From Semisulcospira habei (lineage: Eukaryota; Mollusca; Gastropoda; Semisulcospiridae), in the NCBI GenBank assembly GCA_036245525.1, contig BTPG01000003.1, forward strand, positions 135,778,873 to 135,842,872: a stretch of 64,000 nt of DNA, in the 5' to 3' direction. This document shows positions 19,669-30,079 of this stretch, in pieces. The position numbers and the translations under genes were made by a program. Position 1 is the stretch's first letter; every line of letters begins with the position of its first letter. The notes under the pieces were generated by a model. The model did no database searches, was not told the DNA's origin, and saw nothing but the letters and a program-made list of their open reading frames with translations.

Positions 19669-20015
19669 CAACAAAGAAAGAAACACGCTTAGACGGGACA
19701 AATGTCGCACAGTTTATAAATTGTGTTTTGCTTGTCCTTTCTAATCAGCTTTCTTTCTTTTCAAAGGAAAATAATGCCAGGGGAGTTTACCCAAGGGTAT
19801 CGCCTTTCGGTAAAGGACATTTTTATGTTTTCTTACATATTATGTTCATATTTTCTATACTAACAATACCAGCGTCAATTTCAGAGCTTTTTAGAAAGGA
19901 TAGGTACAAGACATTGTCTTGGACTCATCTTTCTAAGCGTGTTTCTTATTTCTTAGGAATTTCTTCGCATTTCACACGAGTTTCCAGCCACCTTTTGGGT
20001 CCGGATTCCGTACCC
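19669..20015. repeat. family H hairpin(s), one interrupted
   Basis: A first unit at 19669-19763 (GAAACACGCTTAGACGGGAC, mirror TTGTCCTTTCTAATCAGC). A second set of family H segments at 19890-20015 has TTTCTAAGCGTGTTTCTTA, GGAATTTCTTCGCATTTCAC and the tail CACCTTTTGGGTCCGGATT. Confidence 0.65.
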
Positions 20016-20231
20016 TAACTTCGTGTTTCACACACTTACCCTTTTGTCTGCCCAAAGTGACACGTTTCTGCGGCCTTTTGTGTTGTTGTTTGAAGAAGGT
20101 GAAGTGTGCCCTTTGTAATATTTGAGCATAAATCTATGGCCTGAGAAATATGTTTGACTAGGATGGATTGCAAGATAGACCTTTCAAACTTGTTTGTTCG
20201 CGAAATGTTGCGAGCCATGACATCGACGCGT

Positions 20232-20232
<1 letters not shown>

Positions 20233-20324
<92 letters not shown>

Positions 20325-20325
20325 G
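20233..20325. repeat. (GT)n microsatellite
   Basis: About 45 uninterrupted GT units ending at a GC interruption. The cysteine-valine open frames here are artefacts. Confidence 0.98.
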
Positions 20326-20349
20326 AGATTTTGAACGCGTCAAATAAAA

Positions 20350-20436
20350 CTAACCCTTTGGCTGTCGGTAGTGGGTTTTATCGCGATGATTCCTGCATCG
20401 CAGGAATCATCGCGATAAAAACCACTACCGACAGCC
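20350..20436. mobile_element. family C hairpin, complete stem
   Basis: TAACCCTTTGGCTGTCGGTAG to CACTACCGACAGCCC. GCGATGATTCCTGC/GCAGGAATCATCGC and TTTTATCGCG/CGCGATAAAA pair. The left end reads CTAACCC rather than TTAACCC. Confidence 0.9.
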
Positions 20437-20740
20437 CAAATTTTAGCCATGTATCCGTTCGCAGGCGCTGCCTCTCGACAAATTTTCTTCATTGTAACTT
20501 CGCTAAAACTTCGGCGTAACGGAACGCAGACTTGGCAAGGGACCTTAGAGTTTCATGGTAGAATCTGTGAACAACAGAAACCGAATCGTTTGTTTAAAGT
20601 TTATGGCTCATCATACACAATGCGCGTCTTGGAAAAAGACCAAACGACATGCCTTTTACCTGGCAGCTTGTCATCATAAAGGTGATTTGCATTTGTTTCC
20701 TAATCGCAGAAACATCTTTTGTTATTGTCTGAAGTCTAAG

Positions 20741-20935
<195 letters not shown>

Positions 20936-20939
20936 ATAA

Positions 20940-21330
20940 CAGAGAGAGGAGGGAGAGAAAGAGGGAGAGAGAGATAGAGAGTGAGAGAGAGGAGAGAGAG
21001 AGACAGGAGAGAGAGATATGTGATAGTGATGATGATGATGAAACGTTTATTAGGATAACAGTTTAGTCATTATATTGCCTCTCTTTCAAAATGTACTGCA
21101 ACAAACTGTACAAGATAATTATCCAACACAAAAAAGCTGGAGAAAAGGATACAAATACAGTCAAAAAGGCGTTTAGGCTTTATGTCTTTTTTTTTTTTTT
21201 TACAAAGGCGATTTCAAATACAGTCAAACAAGAGGGAGAGAGAGAGGGGGGAGGGGGGGGGGAGGGAATTGGTTTTACTGAAGAGAGATGAGAGAGGGGG
21301 AGAGAGAGAGAGAAAGAGAGAGAGAGATGT
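20940..21330. repeat. GA-rich cluster with a second tail-like fragment
   Basis: Imperfect GAGAGA tracts at 20940-21018 and 21229-21327, with G-runs at 21246-21263. Between them, at 21027-21052, the minus strand reads AATAAACGTTTCATCATCAT, another AATAAA-plus-trinucleotide tail-like end. Confidence 0.7.
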
Positions 21331-21357
21331 GCCGTAAGGTCCGAAATCACAGACCAT
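21328..21357. repeat. family D, single right arm
   Basis: GCCGTAAGGTCCGAAATCAC, then AGACCA, without a left arm. Confidence 0.65.
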
Positions 21358-21506
21358 CGTGTCAGCTTTGTATGGCGTCATTTGTATCGCAGTTAACCCC
21401 TTCTCTGCAAGTGGACGCAGACTGTGTACTTGCAATCTTTGTTTTTTCAACGCCAGAGAACCCACACTGCCGTCCCATGAATGTGGACTGATACAAGGTG
21501 GTTTCA

Positions 21507-21572
21507 GCAAGAGGCATAGATCCTCATGAGCCCCCGCAGTTGCAGGGGCTCATGGGGATCTATGTCTCTTGC
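21507..21572. repeat. family A hairpin
   Basis: GCAAGAGGCATAGATCCTCA and TGGGGATCTATGTCTCTTGC pair. The right flank continues through GGCAGTCATGGGGTTAA (TTAA at 21615-21618), evidence that A hairpins sit within longer TTAA-bounded elements. Confidence 0.9.
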
Positions 21573-21839
21573 AGCTGAATCGTTAGTGTTCAATGTTTTC
21601 TTGGCAGTCATGGGGTTAAAGGCGGGAGACAAGAACTAAAAACCTCCGTGCCTTTTTCAGGCTGGTGATGGAGCGCTTGTAACGAGTGAGATTGAAATGT
21701 GGCCATTGCTCACTGCAAAGCGGTGTCGGCCACACTTTGTAATAATTACCGAGAAGGGGCATCAAACTGTCGTAGACGGGAAACGATTTACCTTCCCCGG
21801 TCAGGGAAACACAAGCCTAAATGGAACTACTCCTTGCCA

Positions 21840-21906
21840 GCAACAGGCGCATTTCCTCGTGAGACCCTGCAAACTGGAGGGATTTATTTGGACTGATGCC
21901 TTTTGC
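21840..21906. repeat. family A hairpin, decayed
   Basis: GCAACAGGCGCATTTCCTCG and GGACTGATGCCTTTTGC. The centre CCCTGCAAACTGGAGGG is still foldable. Confidence 0.6.
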
Positions 21907-21994
21907 AGATGGAAGAGATTTGGGCATACCAGGCAATTGCGCCAAGACCAGGAAGGTGGTTTTTAGACACGAGTGCAGAGAGTTCTGCCCAACA

Positions 21995-22112
21995 CAGTGG
22001 CAAAAGCCAGACAGAGTAAGTCTATTTTTGTGTAAAGCGAGATTTTCAATGTAATACATTGAAAATCTCGCTTTTCACAAAAAAACAGAGAACTTGAAAC
22101 TGGCATTTGCCA
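21995..22112. repeat. family E hairpin with long outer arms
   Basis: GTGTAAAGCGAGATTTTCAA, centre TGTAATACA, mirror TTGAAAATCTCGCTTTTCAC. The outer arms GTGGCAAAAGCCAG and CTGGCATTTGCCAC also pair. Confidence 0.85.
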
Positions 22113-22147
22113 CGAGTTCGAAGTGGAACCTCTTTCTCAACGGCAGC

Positions 22148-22318
22148 TTAACCCTTTTAGCCCCAAGGTTCCATTTCTCAAATTTTGGAGGTGTTGGCTA
22201 ACGACTATGTACCAGTTGCCGGAGACGGCTTGAAGGCGCCAAGCTAATCTGGCACTACCCTTGAATTATCATGGTCAAGCCATCTCCTGCTGTAGGGATC
22301 CGGGGCTAAAAGGGTTAA
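22148..22318. mobile_element. family B TTAA element lacking the left hairpin arm
   Basis: TTAACCCTTTTAGCCCC to GGGGCTAAAAGGGTTAA. The termini match each other (CTTTTAG/CTAAAAG instead of CATTTAG/CTAAATG). The central stem keeps only the right half, GGCGCCAAGCTAATCTGGCA to ATTATCATGGTC. Confidence 0.9.
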
Positions 22319-22369
22319 TTCCTCTCTGTAAAACCGTGCTTCTAGGCCTTGCGCCAGATTGCCGTGGAG

Positions 22370-22505
22370 GAGGTTTACACTGCCATGATTTGGCAAAGGC
22401 GATTTTAATTGTTAAAGAATGAAAGTCTCGATTTTCTCAAAAAAAAGGACATACCGTTTTTTTGCCAAATCACACCAGTACTCCCGTCTGCATGGCAGTG
22501 CACGT
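22370..22505. repeat. family E hairpin, diverged core
   Basis: The outer arms CACTGCCATGATTTGGCAAA and TTTGCCAAATCACA, GGCAGTG enclose AAGGCGATTTTAATTG and AAAGTCTCGATTTTCTC. Confidence 0.65.
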
Positions 22506-22630
22506 AGAGCGTATGGTGAACAAGTGGTTATGTGCATAGCTTCTCCATCAAAACAGTCGCTAGTTTAAAATCGGATAGCTTTTTTGATTTGAGGACCAGG
22601 CATTGCAGTTTTGTGGGCTAGTGACCACCA

Positions 22631-22699
22631 GCAAAAGGCATAGATTTGTTTTTATCTATGAGACTTTGTCAGAGAACCATGAAAGTCTGTGCCGCTTGC
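22631..22699. repeat. family A hairpin, decayed
   Basis: GCAAAAGGCATAGATTTG and ATGAAAGTCTGTGCCGCTTG remain as outer arms; the inner stem is unrecognisable. Confidence 0.6.
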
Positions 22700-23039
22700 A
22701 CACTCTTTCGTCAGCAGGCACGTGACCACAGCCACCTTGTCACAGCCAATCAGCTTCTAGCACGGAACGCAGTCATGGCGCATTGCACATCCAGCGAGAA
22801 ACACATGCAGTATTTTCTCTTCACTGTGTCTAGAGCATTTAGATCTAAACATGCGCTTCCTTTGCTGTCGCGTTTTGCAGCTAATATAAAGTACCATTTT
22901 TAGGATGAAGCCACCGACACAGTTTAACAAGTACTGTTAAGTACTGTTGGTTGCATGGCGCAGGGGGGAAAGTGTCTCCTTGTCATATACCAAGGTTGAA
23001 ACTCTTTACGGCAGAGAAGTGAGTAAACACAATCCAGCA
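22700..23039. other. no recognised gene
   Basis: An open frame covers part of this stretch, but no domain or splice context is recognisable. Confidence 0.4.
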
Positions 23040-23105
23040 GCAAGAGACATCGATCCTCATGAGCCCCCGCAGTTGCGGGGGCTCATGAGGATCTATGCCT
23101 CTTGC
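23040..23105. repeat. family A hairpin
   Basis: GCAAGAGACATCGATCCTCA and TGAGGATCTATGCCTCTTGC; the inner GAGCCCCCGC/GCGGGGGCTC is perfect. The right flank CTGACACC recurs at 29203. Confidence 0.95.
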
Positions 23106-23425
23106 TGACACCCACAGTGTATCCACCTATCTTGGTCGGATTTGGTTTTTGATTTCACAAATTGTTCACACACACTATCCCGATATGCGACCGTAGTTTT
23201 GTCCTGCTAGTAGTCTGACTACACGCTCACCCTCATTGCGTGAATGGGCGACGGGGGTAAAATGGGATATTGCCGCAATGTCTGCGACCACTGGCAGTGA
23301 CTGGGGTTAAGAATGAAATTGAATCAGCAGATGGCGCCCAAAACTCGTGGTATGATTTGCTTATGTATGCATGAGATCACACAGGAATGGCTTCGGTTCG
23401 CTATTGCGCCCAAAATATCAGAAAT

Positions 23426-23499
23426 ATGTGTGCTGGTCTGTGATTTTGGACCTTACGGCCCTCGGCCGTAAGGTCCAAAATCACATACCAGCACGCATG
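23426..23499. repeat. family D hairpin, near perfect
   Basis: GTGTGCTGGTCTGTGATTTT, GGACCTTACGGCC, centre CTC, then GGCCGTAAGGTCC and AAAATCACATACCAGCACGC. Confidence 0.92.
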
Positions 23500-24081
23500 T
23501 TTTGTGGCGTATGATGTTTATACAGCGCTTTTGACCTCATCTACGCGGGTCAAAGCAGTTGCAATGCTGTATGGCTGAGCTTAATCACAATACGACCCAA
23601 ACTATCCTGCAACTTTTGTCAGCACAAAGGACTGAAGTTACCAACGTGTTCGTTTGCAAATTGACACACATCACCATGGACCGGTGCGTGCTGTAGGGGT
23701 CTTCAGGATGAATGCTTCATTCTGTCAAGAACTCGTTCAGATGTGTATCTGTGAACTTGCAGAGGAAGGGGTTGTAGGTGTTTTAGTCTCACCAGATCAC
23801 ATTTTCAGAGATTGGAACTGGAGACGGTATTTATCGAAGACATCTGAAAGAATATACATAACGTACAGCACACTAAATGTCTTTACTTCAGTGTAGCAAG
23901 GAGAATCAAAGCTGGATTCTCTTTGAGTGTAGAGAACTCATGCTGCGCTGGTTGGCGCTATAGAATTATTTTGGCAGAAAATACACTGTATTCACGCTGA
24001 TAGCTTACCGATACCATCTACGGCCTGTTTGTACCCGGGTCGTTCTTTCGAAAGAGCCGTGCAGGTAAAGTCATCCGCCTT
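23500..24081. other. no recognised gene
   Basis: An 80-codon open frame lies at 23654-23896 without recognisable homology. Treated as non-coding. Confidence 0.4.
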
Positions 24082-24146
24082 CAAGAAGCATAGATCCTCG
24101 TGTGCCCATGAAGTTGCATGGGCACATGAAAATATATGCGTCTTGC
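24082..24146. repeat. family A hairpin
   Basis: GTGCCCATGAAGTTGCATGGGCAC is the inner stem region (CCCATG/CATGGG and GTGCCC/GGGCAC instead of CCCCCG/CGGGGG and GAGCCC/GGGCTC). Outer CAAGAAGCATAGATCC versus ATATATGCGTCTTGC. Confidence 0.85.
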
Positions 24147-24237
24147 TTTCTTGTTTTTGCATCGGCGTACATCTATGGGAGTGATCCAGACTACAATGAG
24201 ATCGTCAGATTCAAACTGAACAAACGAAACACATCTC

Positions 24238-24302
24238 CAAGAAGCATATATCCTCATGTGCCCCTGCAACTGCAGGGGCACATGAGGATATATGCTTCTT
24301 GC
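24238..24302. repeat. family A hairpin
   Basis: CAAGAAGCATATATCCTCAT and ATGAGGATATATGCTTCTTG pair perfectly. Paired changes GAAGCATATAT/ATATATGCTTC and ATGTGCCCC/GGGGCACAT. Lies about 90 bp from the previous copy and shares the GTGCCC variant. Confidence 0.95.
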
Positions 24303-24309
24303 TTTTCTA

Positions 24310-24990
24310 TTCTTCGTCGGAGGGGGGACATTCATTGTACGCTCGGATCATCAGATTACTTTTTTTGGTGGTCATGACGGCCAAGAGACTTAGACACTCC
24401 TGTAGCCTTTCATCTCAGTTTTGAAGAGTCTGTTGGCTGCTTTTAGCTCGAGTTCCCGCAGGTTTAGTACACATCTAGAAAGCTATTTTGCTGATGGGGT
24501 TGAGTAGTGTACCGCATCAAGGTAATGATGCCTTGATATTGCGAGATCAGTGCTTGTACGTTGATGGGATGGGTGCTTACTGATTTACACGTGCTTGCAA
24601 ATCAGATGTAAACTGCGAACAGGTTGTTGGACTATGCTGTGTGATAGTCTACGGGTGTTTTTTTTTTCTACCTTAGGATTATAAGCCAAATTGGTTATTA
24701 TTAACCCAAGACCGCATTTGCAGTCCATCTACGCACTGTCAGTATTTGCAGAGAAAGTGTCAGGAAAACTCTCTGACTGGTGTAAAGAAAAGGAAGATTA
24801 TCAGGTGAAGAATTCTACATTCGCTTTGATCTTATCGTTGGTGTGTTCTCTGGGACCGCGGAATCCGGTTACTGACTTATCGCAAACATTTTTACTAAAT
24901 TAGCTTGTTTGGACTGGCCAATCGAATCAGCGTTCACATAACTGGTTGGATAGCACAACAGCACTGGTTTCCATTAGACTTAACACAGTA
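24310..24990. other. no recognised gene
   Basis: No gene or repeat family member seen. Confidence 0.4.
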
Positions 24991-24993
24991 GCT

Positions 24994-25057
24994 GCAAGAG
25001 GCATAGATTCTCATGAGCCCCTGCGAGCAGGGGTTCCTGAGAATCTATGCATCTTAC
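24994..25057. repeat. family A hairpin
   Basis: GCAAGAGGCATAGATTCTCA and TGAGAATCTATGCATCTT; the inner CCCCTGC/GCAGGGG is intact. Confidence 0.9.
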
Positions 25058-25232
25058 TGATAAAGATTAGTTCCCTCAAATCTTCAAATTTTGTGGTGTT
25101 ATTAGTTAATTTTTCAACTGTAACTGGTTTTGGCTACGTCGTGTTGTGTGGATCTAGGGATAGGGAAAGTTTGCTATTTTACATACACACTTCATGACTG
25201 CTACTTTTGTGTTCTTTTAGCACTACTTTGAG

Positions 25233-25628
25233 CCCCCACCCGGGTCTGCCCTGGGGGACTTGGGTGGGGTTAACTATTTTTAGTTCCCAGGCTCACCCTG
25301 GTCAGCCCCACAGGGTGGGTTTTCCTCTCTATTTTGGGGCATGTGTTTCTGCCTACCATTGGTCCATTCACCTGTATTTTCCTTTTTTAAACTCTCCCTA
25401 CTGTCTGCGCTGCCTGTAGCTCTTGATATTTGATGTGTGTTGCTAAATGGTCTTAGCTTTATTTAGGCCCCATGTTGTAGGTTTATTTAACGTATTGGAC
25501 CGGCTGGCGACATACAATCAATATTCTGTTTGGGTTTTTTTCACAAGCAGTGCAGGCACGTCCTGAGAAAGTCTTGTTGCTGTCGGGACGTTAAGCAATG
25601 TACAATCAATCAATCAGTACAAGCAATG
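25233..25628 (+). mobile_element. 396-bp SINE-like retroposon, copy 2
   Basis: Flanked by CTACTTTGAG at 25223-25232 and 25629-25638, a 10-bp target-site duplication. Collinear with 10672-11067 over the whole length and equally long, with head CCCACCCGGGTCTGCC and tail GACGTTAAGCAATGTACAAT plus (CAAT)n. Confidence 0.85.
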
Positions 25629-25666
25629 CTACTTTGAGCTATCTTTTGCACTACGTTTTAGGGTTT

Positions 25667-25754
25667 TTGTTTTTTTTTTTTGTTTTTGTTTGTTTTGAAG
25701 GACTTTCTATGATTTTTTTTTTTATTTTTTTTTTATTTTTTTTTTTTTTTTTTG
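25667..25754. repeat. T-rich low-complexity tract
   Basis: Poly-T runs broken by G and A. Confidence 0.9.
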
Positions 25755-25816
25755 CTGGTTGATGCATCTCTTGCGTCTCTGGCATTGAAACGAAAACAGA
25801 TGCGTGTTTGTTGTTT

Positions 25817-26005
25817 GAGTTGGTTAGTTCGGGGTTAACGTCCCCGGCACCGGAGGAACAATGGTCGACCCTAACAAGCAGTTTTATGGGAGACAGGGAC
25901 AGTTATTGTCAGTAGAGTGCAGCTTGAACACTGATAAATTTAGGCGCACTGCAACCGCATCACTCTAAGATTTACCAAAACCATTCAACGGATGTGTTAT
26001 AGAGC
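25817..26005 (-). mobile_element. fragment of the SINE family found at 61824
   Basis: GTTGGTTAGTTCGGGGTTAA and CGTCCCCGGCACCGG match the 3' side of 61824-62138. AACACTGATAAATTTAGGCG and ATTCAACGGA also align. The tRNA head is absent, so it is 5' truncated. Confidence 0.8.
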
Positions 26006-26318
26006 ACGCCTGTTCTTTGGCCTGGGCGATCTTGTTTACTCTGACTGTCTCTATTTCTGTTTTGTATGGTCGATCCATCTTCTGCAGCGAGAGCTGAAAA
26101 TTAAAGGGATGTATGATGTTGACTACTCCACTGTGGCTATTACGAGTATCTATGGTCCAACAGGCCCCGGCCATCACTTGAACTCCCGACATACTTCGGA
26201 TAGCACCCAAAATATGGCCTCGGCATCTGGGGGCAATTGGCCCTATGGTCCGACGCCTTATCATAATGCATTCAGCGTCTGAGGGGATGCATGTGGATAA
26301 AAAGACTGGAGCGATTCA

Positions 26319-26384
26319 GCAAGAGGCATAGATTCTCATGAGCCCCTGCTGATGCAGGGGCTCATGAGAATCTATGCCTCTTGC
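26319..26384. repeat. family A hairpin, perfect outer stem
   Basis: GCAAGAGGCATAGATTCTCA and TGAGAATCTATGCCTCTTGC; inner GAGCCCCTGC/GCAGGGGCTC, loop TGAT. The two arms are perfect complements: the T/T subtype (ATTCTC with CCCCTGC). Confidence 0.98.
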
Positions 26385-26389
26385 AGAAG

Positions 26390-27228
26390 GAATTGGATAG
26401 GCAGTTTGGACGTACGGTCGGACTCGTTATCAGAAGTTTCTGCCGGGATGACCCGTGTCATACTGATAAACTGGCAAATATATGACAAGTTTCTGCTCAC
26501 TGCACCAGCAGGAACCCCCTCGGGCGACTTTCTGCGTGCACGCAGCCTATTAATCCTTGCGATAGGCGTTCAAGCTGCTCGTTTAGCGTGGCTTCGTTCA
26601 GTTCATCCGTCGCACGGGATGACCTTATCTTTGTGCAGACCTTTCGGCAAAACTTCAGCGAAAACCAAAATCCATACGCTTGCAAGAGGTCGCATAGAGG
26701 TTCATGGCTCATGATTATTCTGTACTTCTTGTTGGTTAAGTTATTTATATGTCTAACTGAGCTGGAGTAAGTTATGGGACGTTTAATTGGCACTTTATGT
26801 GCCTCTTCTGGGTACAGTAAAGATATTGGCTGCCAAATATATTGTTTTATCTTTTTTATGTCATTGTTTTCTTTCTATTTATTTTTCTTTTCTTTTCTTC
26901 CTTATTTTATTTAATGTAATTTTTTTATTCGGGTCGTGGACGTGATTTTTACAGGATCAGCAGGCTGCATTTCTTGAAATGATTACTTGTAGCTTCCATC
27001 GTAAGCTAAGTGACTTCTGGTGACGTTTGCTAGACAAATAACACACAGAATGTCGTACGGGAACTGTGTGCATAATCGCAGCACTTTGGCGCCGAGATGC
27101 TGGTCGTCTGGTAAAGCAAAAAGATCAAACGATATAGGTACCCAACAGTCACACGAGGTCACACCTTCAGGATTTCCTTCAGTTGAGGAGCAGGGGTATT
27201 AATGAGCATATGACGCTGATTTTTGTCA
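26390..27228. other. no recognised gene
   Basis: A family A left-arm stub (GCAAGAGGTCGCATAGAGG) is visible near 26681-26700. The rest is unique and AT-rich. Confidence 0.4.
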
Positions 27229-27291
27229 GCGAGAAACATAGATTCAGATTTTTTTGCTGGGGACCTTGAGGCGTGGCTCTGTGTCTCTTGC
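27229..27291. repeat. family A hairpin, decayed
   Basis: GCGAGAAACATAGATTCAG and GGCTCTGTGTCTCTTGC frame a decayed centre. Confidence 0.6.
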
Positions 27292-27442
27292 AAATGGAAA
27301 GGCTTGGTTGAGGTAGGAATTTGTACCTCACAAGGTCTGCTCGGCATAATTAATTGACCATTCTGGTAGACGTCCAAAACACGTGTTTGTCACATTCATC
27401 ACTGCACCGACACGGTGTGCATTTACTCTTACACCGAATCTT

Positions 27443-27506
27443 CAAGAGACATAGATCCTCATGAGCCCCCGCAGTTGCGGGGGCTCATGAGGACCTATGC
27501 CTCTTG
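27443..27506. repeat. family A hairpin
   Basis: CAAGAGACATAGATCCTCAT and ATGAGGACCTATGCCTCTTG; the inner CCCCCGC/GCGGGGG is perfect. Confidence 0.95.
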
Positions 27507-27768
27507 CTGGCTAATTTTCATCTATGTTTCTCAGATAGAACACGGTCGCAGGAGACAAAGCCGCCTAAACAGCACAATTCAGGTTTAAAAGGGAGAGAGG
27601 ACACAGCTGGTGTTATGTAACGCCGTGATCCGTGATCATGAAAAAAAAAAAAGAATATGCGCATGTTTTGGATACAAGCTAACTTTGTGGTAGCTATCAT
27701 ATATCGACGTAAACGTGAGGATCGTGCATGTTTTGCAAGGAAGAGATTTGCCATTATGGAACCGTATT

Positions 27769-27850
27769 GTATAAGATCAAGTTTTCACCCCTACCCCAAC
27801 ATAATTATTGTGTAAGATCGTTTTCATCTCTACGCCAAACATATTGACTC
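27769..27850. repeat. imperfect tandem duplication
   Basis: TAAGATCAAGTTTTCACCCC and TAAGATCGTTTTCATCTC are each followed by TACSCCAA-type sequence and ACATA. Confidence 0.6.
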
Positions 27851-27894
27851 TATCTCTCCCCACATATATGCCGGTTTACTTCAGCTCATGACAA

Positions 27895-28027
27895 GGTCGG
27901 ATTTAACAACAGGCGGATTTAACAACCACCCGATCACACGTAAATTACATCGCTTATAACAAACTTCGATATAACAGCAACAAGATGTAGGTCGCCTGGC
28001 ACTTTGCTATATCCGAAGTTTACTGTA
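27895..28027. mobile_element. possible DNA-transposon remnant
   Basis: Repeated GGATTTAACAAC and GATATAACAGC motifs, and a right edge CTATATCCGAAGTTTACTG, resemble Tc1/mariner-pogo type terminal regions. Call by resemblance only; no matching left terminus confirmed. Confidence 0.3.
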
Positions 28028-28057
28028 GTTCTGTATAGTTCTTTGTAGAAGATGTGA

Positions 28058-28121
28058 CTCACTCAAGGCGCTCCGCATCAATAGCTGCAGCTATTGATGC
28101 GGGGTCTCTTGAATGAGTTAG
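28058..28121. mobile_element. family G palindrome, compact
   Basis: CTCACTCAAGGCGCTCC, GCATCAATAGCTGCAGCTATTGATGC core (12-bp arms around a 2-bp centre), then CTTGAATGAGTTA. It lacks the GTATAGCG centre of the other two copies. Confidence 0.85.
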
Positions 28122-28310
28122 GAGTTGGGGGTGGGGGGGGGGGGGGCTATGAAGTAAGTGGATCAGAAAAAGAGAAATGCTGAGTCCAGCGAGTTTTTGT
28201 GTACTATGGATGTATGGATGGTAAGGGAGTAGGGAACCGTCTTGCCCGGATACCTTTTGAAATGTACAAGCGGCCCTTCAACCAGGACCCTTGTCTAGAT
28301 CTGCACTAGT

Positions 28311-28366
28311 CAGATTCACATCAGTCCTTGCAGCTGCAGGGTCTTATGAAAATCTGTGCCTTTTGC
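28311..28366. repeat. family A hairpin, diverged
   Basis: CAGATTCACATCAGTCC and TCTTATGAAAATCTGTGCC, around CTTGCAGCTGCAGG. Confidence 0.65.
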
Positions 28367-28525
28367 TGCCGGTGATCGTTCGCATTTAGGTTACTTACTT
28401 TTTGCTACTTTAAAGGAGGAAAGAATCGTGGTTACATCTGGACGACCCAAAAAAATTGATCCTCATTAACAATAGAAGTACATCGATTTTTATGTCTGTA
28501 GGTACTATTCTTGTCACATCTGAGT

Positions 28526-28588
28526 GCAAGAGGCATGGATCCTCATGAGACCCCGCATGCGGGGGCTCATGAGGATCTATACCACTTG
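28526..28588. repeat. family A hairpin
   Basis: GCAAGAGGCATGGATCCTCA and TGAGGATCTATACCACTTG; the inner CCCCGCATGCGGGG is a perfect palindrome. Confidence 0.92.
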
Positions 28589-28875
28589 GCGCCCTACTTG
28601 AATCCCTGTTCTAGAACACTGTCTTCGAACCTTCGGCGCGCGGTGGTCGAACTCGTTTGATACCATTCCTGTGAAGTCGTTCAGACAAGTTTAAAGTTCT
28701 CTTGACGTCATCTGACAAATTTCAAGTTTTACAACGTTCGTTACTTAGTGTTAAAGTATCACACATCACGCACAGGCCAAATTTAACTGTCTGCTTTACC
28801 ACATATCACCCTTGAACCTCCAGTCGTAACAAAAGTGATGATGATGAAGATGTCCAGGCAAAGAGATGGGCTGTA

Positions 28876-29068
28876 ACATGTCCTTTGAAAGGTAAATCAA
28901 AAGTGGCGCAGTTGAAGTGCGCCTAAATTGATCTGTGTTCAGGTCGTACTTTATAGGCAATATCTGTCTCTGTCCCTCAACAACCCAACCGTTAGAGCTG
29001 TCCATTATCACTCTGGTGCCGTGGACGTTAAACCCCGAACTAACCAACCAACCAACCAACCAAACAAA
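28876..29068 (+). mobile_element. fragment of the SINE family found at 61824
   Basis: GGTAAATCAAAAGTGGCGCA, TGCGCCTAAATTGATCTGTG and GTGGACGTTAAACCCCGAAC match that SINE in the opposite orientation. It ends in (AACC)n and lacks the tRNA head. Confidence 0.8.
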
Positions 29069-29136
29069 CCAGAGGTGATGATAATGACTTTTTCTTTTAC
29101 TTGTGAGCTTTCGCTTGTTCAGTGTACCACCCTTCT

Positions 29137-29202
29137 GCATGAGGTATAGATCTTCATAAGCCCCCGCAGATGCGGGGGCTCATGAGGATCTATGCCTCTT
29201 GC
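29137..29202. repeat. family A hairpin
   Basis: GCATGAGGTATAGATCTTCA and TGAGGATCTATGCCTCTTGC; the inner CCCCCGC/GCGGGGG is perfect. The flank CTGACACCACTTTGAATCAT is shared with other copies. Confidence 0.92.
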
Positions 29203-29580
29203 TGACACCACTTTGAATCATGTTCCAGGGACACCTAGGGCGTTCTGGTCTTGAATTGAAGAAGATTGCAGAGGCAGAGTCTGCGTCAGCTGGCCCTGAA
29301 CGGGTTCAAATTTAAGCCAGCTGACGGTTGATAGGAAAAGGATCAGGCTTTTGACACGTGAAATTCTCACGCATTCAAATCTCCAATATTTCGATTCCAA
29401 AGACTTGGCCTCAGCACTCCGGACCGGCGACACGACATCCGGCCCGTATGCACTGCAGCAAGTGTATTATTTCCTGTACAGCTCAAACGTGCACTTCGGC
29501 CTTTCTAAAATGACGCCCGAAGGAAGAACGGAAACGAGCTCTCACGTTTTCCTTGAAATTCTGACGTAATCGGGTGTATT

Positions 29581-29629
29581 CCCCCCCCCCTTCCCCCCTC
29601 CCCCCCTTGCAGACTATGTGTGTGTGTGT

Positions 29630-29686
<57 letters not shown>

Positions 29687-29708
29687 TGCGTGCATGCGTG
29701 CGTGTGTG
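29581..29708. repeat. C-tract and (TG)n microsatellite
   Basis: Poly-C at 29581-29607, then TG repeats at 29616-29684 that degrade into TGCG. Confidence 0.97.
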
Positions 29709-29780
29709 TTGGTGTCTGTCGTTTTCGCCTGCGCATTGAGTTACATTATAAATATGAGAAATGCGCCATACAAATACCAT

Positions 29781-29781
<1 letters not shown>

Positions 29782-29816
<35 letters not shown>
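29782..29816. repeat. (ATT)n microsatellite
   Basis: About 11 ATT units. Confidence 0.97.
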
Positions 29817-29818
<2 letters not shown>

Positions 29819-29863
29819 TCATTCGGGCCGGTCACTGCCGGGAAATTTAGCCTCCGCCCAACT

Positions 29864-29931
29864 GCAAGAAGCATAGATCCTCATGAGCCCCCGCAATTTT
29901 TGCGGGGGCTCATGAGGATGTATACTTTTTG
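29864..29931. repeat. family A hairpin
   Basis: GCAAGAAGCATAGATCCTCA and TGAGGATGTATACTTTTTG; the inner GAGCCCCCGCA/TGCGGGGGCTC is perfect with a T-rich loop. Confidence 0.92.
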
Positions 29932-30037
29932 TTGAGACCAATTGTTATCGATGTGACGGTTGTGACGTTTTGTCGTTGGTTGAACGACGATTTCAGAGAC
30001 GAAATATGCGTCCAGTGGAAGGGAAGGAGTTAAGTCA

Positions 30038-30074
30038 TTGCGCTGCCATAAGGTCCACAATGACAGACCAGAAT
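30038..30074. repeat. family D, single right arm
   Basis: GCCATAAGGTCCACAATGAC, AGACCAG; no left arm nearby. Confidence 0.6.
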
Positions 30075-30079
30075 ACAAT

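Noticed and set aside
20154..20519. 121-codon Cys/Val-rich frame
   Set aside because: Produced by a (GT)n microsatellite.
23040..23105. Family A hairpin as a bacterial-type terminator or a microRNA gene
   Set aside because: Dispersed multi-copy family with DNA-level flanks and no T-tract. A small-RNA role cannot be excluded but nothing here shows it.
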